Source: Balaenoptera acutorostrata (Eukaryota > Chordata > Mammalia > Artiodactyla > Balaenopteridae). From it: a stretch of 64,000 nt of DNA. A program made the position numbers and the translations under genes. Shown piece by piece: positions 58,841 through 64,000 of this stretch (positions are counted from its first letter, which is position 1; each line of letters starts with the position of its first letter). Where the stretch lies: assembly GCF_949987535.1 (NCBI RefSeq), contig NC_080067.1, forward strand, positions 8,308,001 to 8,372,000, in the 5' to 3' direction. The notes under the pieces were generated by a model. It was not told where the DNA came from and searched no databases. It saw only the letters and a program-made list of their open reading frames with translations.

Positions 58841-59339
58841 CGTAACAGGGAAGAACAAATCTGACTCCATATTGGATCATGCTTCTTTTACTTTGATCTT
58901 TGTATTCTACTGCTTTTGCCACAAGTTAAGAATGTTCCCTAGAGCCTGAAATATACAGGATAGCCCATTCTCAAAGCTCTGATCTTTAAAGCTATAACAC
59001 CTTTCCATTCACATAGAGATAAAAAGTTGCAGAACAGAGAATAACATTTGTCCTGTTAGAGGTTTACAGGAGCATCATGACCTGACCTACAAGGACAGCT
59101 GCAAGAACAAAGGATTCTGACACCAAGAAGTTTGCACCAACCAACCACACCCCTTCCTCTTTTAGTATAAAAGAAGCCTGAATTCTAAGTGGGGCAAGAT
59201 GATTCTTTGGGACAATAGTCCACCACCGTCTTGGTCTGCTGGCTTTCCAAATAAAGTCTCTATTCCTTGCCCCAACAACTTGTCTCTTGATTTATGGGCC
59301 TGTTGTGCAGTGAGCAGAATGACCTTGGACTTAGTAACA
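58841..59339 (+). repeat. Solo LTR of the same ERV family (copy 2)
   Basis: About 499 bp, aligning along its length with the LTR at 37096-37593 (shared 'GAACAAATCTGACTCCATAT', 'AAAAAGTTGCAGAACAGA', 'GGGACAATAGTCCACCACC', AATAAAGTC). It ends TAGTAACA. The expected TG start is CG here (58841). Flanking 4-mers are AAAA and GAAA. No viral gene is attached. Confidence 0.82.
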
Positions 59340-60229
59340 GAAAGACCACCTGCAGAATACTCATGAGAAGGGCTATTATTCTATGAGCATATATGACAAG
59401 GGTCCTAGGGTTTCCTCTGACAACTAGAAGTAGATCTGTTACCAATACAAACAGCTATTGATACAGTAAGGAGGAGAGTGACTCAATTTTTTCTCAGAAC
59501 TTCTATAGGTGAAAAATAGAAGAAAGCATTTACTAGTTTCTTGAATCAATGGAAAACCTGTGAACACCAGCTTTAATATGTTCATTTCGCTTCACAGAAA
59601 TATTGATTCTAATGCTCTCAATTAATTTTTCACCTCAAGGCAAGCAAAGGTGTTTTTTCTCCCTTAACTAGGCCATCTCTGCTAGCTCAAGATCGATTTT
59701 GCCAAAAATCAACTAATTATCACCAACATTTTCCAAATGTATCAACCCTTCTAAGGAATGTTAATAAACAAAAATTATAGTCAATGACTATATATTCTTT
59801 TTTTGAAGCTGTTATGAATACATCAGCCTTAATTTTTTATTTCCATCAATTAAAATTTAAAATTTCAGCACTTCACATGTGATGAAATTGGTTTGGGCTT
59901 TTTTTTTTTTTTTTTTTTTTAGTTCTTTCACATTCTTTGCAATTTCATTTTTTTATACTTTCAGACTTAAAGTAAGTTTATTTCACCAAATGTCATACCA
60001 AGCATAATTTTGTAATTACTAGCAAAATAGTTAACATTTTCAATCAATTTATTTGCTTTGGAACATCTTTTAGGCAAATTCATGTTTATGGTCATTGTAA
60101 ATCAAATCTTACTCTAATTTTGGTTGTATTTGAATATGAATTACAAATTTCTGAATATTAAATATATTCACAAGTATAATCATAAGAAAACTGAGTCATC
60201 TTATGACCTTTTAAAAAATTACCTTTCAA
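59340..60229. other. No gene seen; AT-rich DNA
   Basis: Contains a T22-type run near 59899-59920. No assignable feature. Confidence 0.4.
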
Positions 60230-60242
60230 CCAAATAATTCTT

Positions 60243-60576
60243 TTTTTTTTTTTTTAAGTTTTTTTGTTTTTTTTGTTTTTTTTTTTTAATTATTTTATTT
60301 ATTTATTTATTTATGGCTGTGTTGGGTCTTCGTTTCTGTGCGAGGGCTTTCTCTAGTTGTGGCAAGCGGGGGCCACTCTTCATCGCGGTGCACGGGCCTC
60401 TCACTGTCGCGGCCTCTCTTCTTGCGGAGCACAGGCTCCAGACGCGCAGGCTCAGTAGTGGTGGCTCACGGGCCTAGTTGCTCCGCGGCATGTGGGATCT
60501 TCCCAGACCAGGGCTCGAACCCGTGTCCCCTGCATTGGCAGGCAGATTCTCAACCACTGCGCCACCAGGGAAGCCC
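60243..60576 (-). repeat. CHR-type SINE, reverse, 13-bp TSD
   Basis: T-rich tail at left, then body and head, ending ACCAGGGAAGCCC. TSD CCAAATAATTCTT at 60230-60242 and 60577-60589. Confidence 0.94.
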
Positions 60577-60589
60577 CCAAATAATTCTT

Positions 60590-60855
60590 AAAAATACTAT
60601 GAAGACAAAAATCCAATAACCTAAAATTCACAGAAATATTTAAAAGCTATTAATACAGTCCTATGATATGAATTGCTATAAAATTTATAAATTAATAAAT
60701 GATTAAATAAGCTAAATCAATGCTACTTGAAAATTTAAAAGATCCTTTAAAAGACATAAAAGCAAAAGTGACTTTAAAAAGAATTTAAAAGAGATTACCA
60801 TAAGCTAAATAATTCCCATATGAAACATTTGTTAGATTCATCAAAAATAGTAAAT
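60590..60855. other. AT-rich spacer between inverted SINEs
   Basis: No feature seen. Confidence 0.4.
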
Positions 60856-60870
60856 AAAAAACAATGTACT

Positions 60871-61163
60871 GGGCTTCCCTGGTGGCGCAGTGGTTGAGAA
60901 TCTGCCTGCCAATGCAGGGGACACGGGTTCGAGCCCTGGTCTGGGAAGATCCCACATACCACGGAGCAACTGGGCCCGTGAGCCACAACTACTGAGCCTG
61001 CGCGTCTGGAGCTTGTGCTCCGCAACAAGAGAGGCCGCGATAGTGAGAGGCCCGCGCACCGCAATGAAGAGTGGCCCCCGCTCGCCGCAACTAGAGAAAG
61101 CCCTCGCACAGAAACGAAGACCCAACACAGCTAAAAATAAATAAATAAATAAATTTATAAAAA
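60871..61163 (+). repeat. CHR-type SINE, forward, 15-bp TSD
   Basis: Full head (GGGCTTCCCTGGTGGCGCAG) to tail. TSD AAAAAACAATGTACT at 60856-60870 and 61164-61178. It faces away from the reverse copy 294 bp upstream, giving an inverted repeat of about 290 bp per arm. Confidence 0.94.
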
Positions 61164-61178
61164 AAAAAACAATGTACT

Positions 61179-61813
61179 TGTAAAAACCAATGCAGTCATA
61201 AAAATTAATCAACTCAGCAACTGAATATTCATTGGATATATTCAAAAAGAAATGATAATTTTGATAAATTCTGCAAATCAGCCATTGAGCAAATAGATTT
61301 TTGGGGAACTGATGAGCTTTTAAACTTTCTTTCTGGTCTGTCAAAGTGTGACCCACAAATTCACTTTAACTATGAAATTTCTTCATCCAAACAGCTTTGA
61401 TTTGGCTGACATCTAAAAATCCTTCACTTGCAAGATGAGCATGAAAAGGTATGTCCTATAATCTAGGGATATGTTTAGCAATTTATTTGGTTATTCAAAT
61501 ATATATATGGGTTATGGCTGAGTCAAAAAGAAAAACTACCCGTAGTCTATGTAAAAAACTTGTGGAATGCAGGCCAGTTTTCTTCAAGAACGAGCTTTTA
61601 ATTGAAAACAAATAAATTTTTAAAACCTAGAATTCTTTATTTTAACATAAAGCATTAATAATGACCTAATTTTAAACTGTACTTCTATAAAGGAAGGATC
61701 ATGCTGTCAAACAAATAATAACTTCCTAAATTTATTATTCCTAATTTATAGAATAATTTTGTTAAAGTAGTATATAATTAGATTTTTCTTAGACTTTTTA
61801 GAATCATCAGATG
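61179..61813. other. No gene seen; AT-rich DNA
   Basis: No assignable repeat or coding feature. Confidence 0.4.
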
Positions 61814-61821
61814 CTATGGAA

Positions 61822-62034
61822 TAGGAGTTAGCAAACTGAGGCCCTTGTGCTAAATTCAACCTATCACCTGGTTTTGTAAATAAAGTTTTATTAGAACACA
61901 GCCATACTCATTAATTTACATATTGTCTAGAGCTGCTTTCACGCTACAAATGCCAAGTTGCACAGTTGTGATGGAGACCTTAAAACCTAAAATATTTACT
62001 CTCTGGCCCTTTACAGAAAGATTGCTGACCCCTG
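61822..62034 (-). mobile_element. hAT-type non-autonomous DNA transposon
   Basis: Ends are imperfect inverted repeats of the 'CAGGGGTCAGCAA' kind (TAGGAGTTAGCAAACTGAGG at left, TTGCTGACCCCTG at right). Inside are 'TTGTAAATAAAGTTTTATTA GAACACAGCC' and 'AAAATATTTACTCTCTGGCC'. An 8-bp near-repeat CTATGGAA / CTCTAGAA flanks it. I know this family from mammals but will not name it without a search. Confidence 0.75.
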
Positions 62035-62048
62035 CTCTAGAATATATT

Positions 62049-62815
62049 TGTACACCCCACAACAAGGAGCCAAAGACCACAGTTGGACGGAGGCAGGAGA
62101 TAGGTGGGCCCTCAGGGCAAACGGTTTGAGTTCATTCCCAGTGAACCGACAGTCCAAGTATGAGAATAACAGGACAATTGAGAGAGGAGGCTGGGCCCTG
62201 CCCAGATAGAAGAAAAGAGAGCACGTATTTCTCATTCTCGAAGTCAGGAGACCTCCCCAACTACACATGCACAGAAAGGCTCCTTGGACGTCCAAAGGGG
62301 AGAGATGCTAAGTGGCCAAATCTACCCATAGGCCTCTTCGGTAGAATCCATCTTGCCTAAGAGATGCACGCGCACACATGGGAAGAGCCTGAGATACACC
62401 AAATGTGGACTTTAAACCAGGCAAATCAAAATGACTGGTCAAAGGAAACATGGAAGAAATGCCCCATAAAAGTGATTCAAGACTGCCACGAGAGCCCAGC
62501 TCTCTCTCTGAGCCCGCCCGTGTGTCTATCCACACGTACTGTACTTCTTTTTCCCTAATAAATACTTTGTTTCACTACTTTCCGTCTTCGTGGGAATTCT
62601 TTTTCTGCAAAGCCGTAGGGCCAGGGTCTTGTCACTGACCACTGGTCTAGTGGCTAGGATGCAGTGCTCTCACTGCCACCACCGGACCTCGATCACTGGC
62701 TGCGAACCGACACCCTGCTTCAAGGCGCGGCAGGCCGAGGCCACCGGAGATCAGGTCCAACGTTATGGCAAACGTTACACTTTGAAACTTGGGCTAAAGC
62801 CCACTAAAAAAAATA
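62049..62815 (+). repeat. ERV-like LTR or LTR plus leader, unassigned
   Basis: Starts TGTACACCCCACAACAAGG. It has a poly(A) signal in CCCTAATAAATACTTTG near 62555, then a GC-rich tail to about 62760 and an A-rich end near 62804. The AATAAA followed by 'TTTCACTACTTTCCGTC' resembles an R/U5 region. Exact borders and TSD were not found. It encloses a tRNA-Glu-like stretch. No retroviral gene is visible. Confidence 0.5.
62636..62707 (+). other. tRNA-Glu-like stretch, not a functional tRNA
   Basis: The text CTGGTCTAGTGGCTAGGATG CAGTGCTCTCACTGCC closely follows the 5' two-thirds of tRNA-Glu(CTC): D-arm/A-box TGGTCTAGTGGCTAGGA, anticodon-loop CTCTCAC. The B-box half is poor (GGACCTCGATCACTGG against GGTTCGANTCC) and the acceptor stem does not pair. 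It is probably part of the repeat rather than an independent gene. Confidence 0.5.
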
Positions 62816-63677
62816 AACGTTAAGTATAGAAACAAAAACCGTATAGCAGTACTTGGACATAAAATGGGAAACCAGATAATAGAAAATATGCTTATAATTT
62901 TATTAGATCATTCGTAAAAATAAAAATACCTATTTTAAAACCTATTAAGAGCTCACGGACCCCCAAGAATATATCTGATGACCCTACTATATTCCTAGTA
63001 GTTGCAAACCACAGTAACAGACAATAGAAACATGAATATATAAAAATGTAATTTTATAGCTTCTCCTGATTCATGGAATCATCAGTTGATTCAGCCAACG
63101 AGTGGTAAAAGTTTATTCACAAGGACTGTTTTGATTGTTTTACATGTGCAGTTTAAAAAATATTATTTAATAAAAGGAAAATACTCATGTCTACAGTTCC
63201 ACTGTATGTTTGGAACTCCATGTGAGTTTGGTAAAGGAAATTCTGAAAGAGAATCACTTCAGGACTCAGGCAATTTTGAACTGATCACATGGAGTGGAGT
63301 CTTATGACCAAAGTGAGCAATTAACTGGGGTGAGAAAACTTGAGTCAACGACAAGGTCTAGTAATCTTTACTCAGCCAATCATGATTTTTCTGGCTGTTT
63401 CAGCGTGAGGTTTTAGTGTTGTTCTCTTATTGCTATTATTTATTTATATTTATAGACAGAAGATAGATAGACTATCATGTACGGTAATTTATTACCATAA
63501 ATCACGTACTTTGTAAAAGCTGTGTTACTTTTACTTATGAGTTTTTCGGGTTACTCCCTGTTGATTAGAAGTTATCCAAATTTGGCTCATAATTCCAATT
63601 GGATCGGGGAAAAAATTTTAAAGAAAGAATAATGTTCCATGACACGTGAAAATAATATGAAATGCAAATTCCTGTGG
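62816..63677. other. No gene seen; AT-rich DNA
   Basis: No assignable feature. Short open frames only. Confidence 0.4.
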
Positions 63678-63839
63678 TCATAGATAAAGTTTTATTCAAA
63701 TATCATCATGCCCTTTTGGTCACATATTGTCTATGGCTGCTTTCATGTTACAACAGCAGAGTAGCGTGAGAGACCATAGGCCTGTCAACCTAAGATATTT
63801 ACTATCTGGCACATTACAGAAAAAAATTGACAACCCCTG
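63678..63839 (-). mobile_element. Second copy of the same hAT-type transposon, partial
   Basis: 'ATAGATAAAGTTTTATTCAA', 'CACATATTGTCTATGGCTGC TTTCATG', 'AAGATATTTACTATCTGGCA', end TTGACAACCCCTG. It matches the element at 61822-62034 in order and orientation. Its left end is eroded. Confidence 0.7.
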
Positions 63840-64000
63840 CTTAAGACTGTACAGAAATTTGGAATAAGCAAAAAAATGTACTGGATGTCTCCAATGAAAT
63901 GCCATGCATTGTCCCCCCGTCTCCTCCCCACCCCACCACGGAAAAAGCCAGTTTCACCTCTTCTTGTAAATTCATTTCAACATCTCTTTGTTCCATATCA

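Noticed and set aside
37096..59339. The two related LTRs as ends of one provirus
   Set aside because: The left LTR has its own 4-bp TSD on both sides, and the 21 kb between them is unrelated DNA with L1s and SINEs. No retroviral gag, pol or env sequence was seen.

Overview
This window looks like nuclear DNA of a cetacean (whale or dolphin). The main evidence is about ten copies of a tRNA-Glu-derived SINE of the CHR family, which marks cetaceans and their close relatives, together with cetartiodactyl-type LINE-1 (L1) copies and old mammal-wide repeats (MIR, L2, MER5A, MLT1). No ruminant-specific Bov-tA or BovB repeat was seen. I found no convincing host protein-coding exon, no functional tRNA or rRNA gene, no CRISPR array and nothing bacterial. 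The only long open reading frames belong to L1. All family names come from recall of consensus features, not from a database search.

Layout. 1-8.5 kb: SINE copies, an MLT1 LTR fragment, MIR, L2 and an L1 3' scrap in otherwise unassigned DNA. 8.5-15.4 kb: a full-length L1 (called L1-A) with open ORF1 and ORF2, a 15-bp target-site duplication (TSD), and about 0.87 kb of non-L1 DNA between its own 3' end and the final poly(A). That extra DNA is best explained as a 3' transduction. 15.4-27.8 kb: old repeats, three L1 3' fragments and two SINEs. 27.9-32 kb: a second, nearly identical L1 (L1-B). It is 5' truncated, carries one nonsense codon in ORF2, and ends in an untemplated poly(A) inside ORF2 just after an AATAAA. 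34.7-35.9 kb: two SINEs back to back and an L1 3' fragment. 37.1-37.6 kb: a solo ERV LTR. 37.8-45.4 kb: an older full-length L1 (L1-C) with a different, GC-rich 5' UTR, frameshifted ORFs and a SINE inserted in ORF2. 45.6-46.5 kb: an L2 split by a different solo LTR. 47-52.9 kb: mostly unassigned. 52.9-56.6 kb: an L1-like element with a 5' UTR, a decayed ORF1, a 3' UTR and no ORF2, which fits the HAL1 ('half-L1') type. 56.6-64 kb: an L1 relic, microsatellites, three SINEs (two forming an inverted pair), a second copy of the 37-kb LTR, two hAT-type DNA transposon copies, and an ERV-like repeat holding a tRNA-Glu-like stretch.

How the parts relate. L1 supplies the reverse transcriptase and endonuclease that SINEs use. 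The A-rich targets, A-tails and TSDs seen here fit that mechanism for L1-A, L1-B and most SINEs. The nested insertions give a relative history: L2, MIR, MER5A and MLT1 are oldest; then the HAL1-like element and old L1 scraps; then L1-C; then the SINE inside L1-C; with L1-A and L1-B among the youngest. The best candidates for a second look are the transduction in L1-A, the internally polyadenylated L1-B, the HAL1-like element, and the two unlike L1 promoters.
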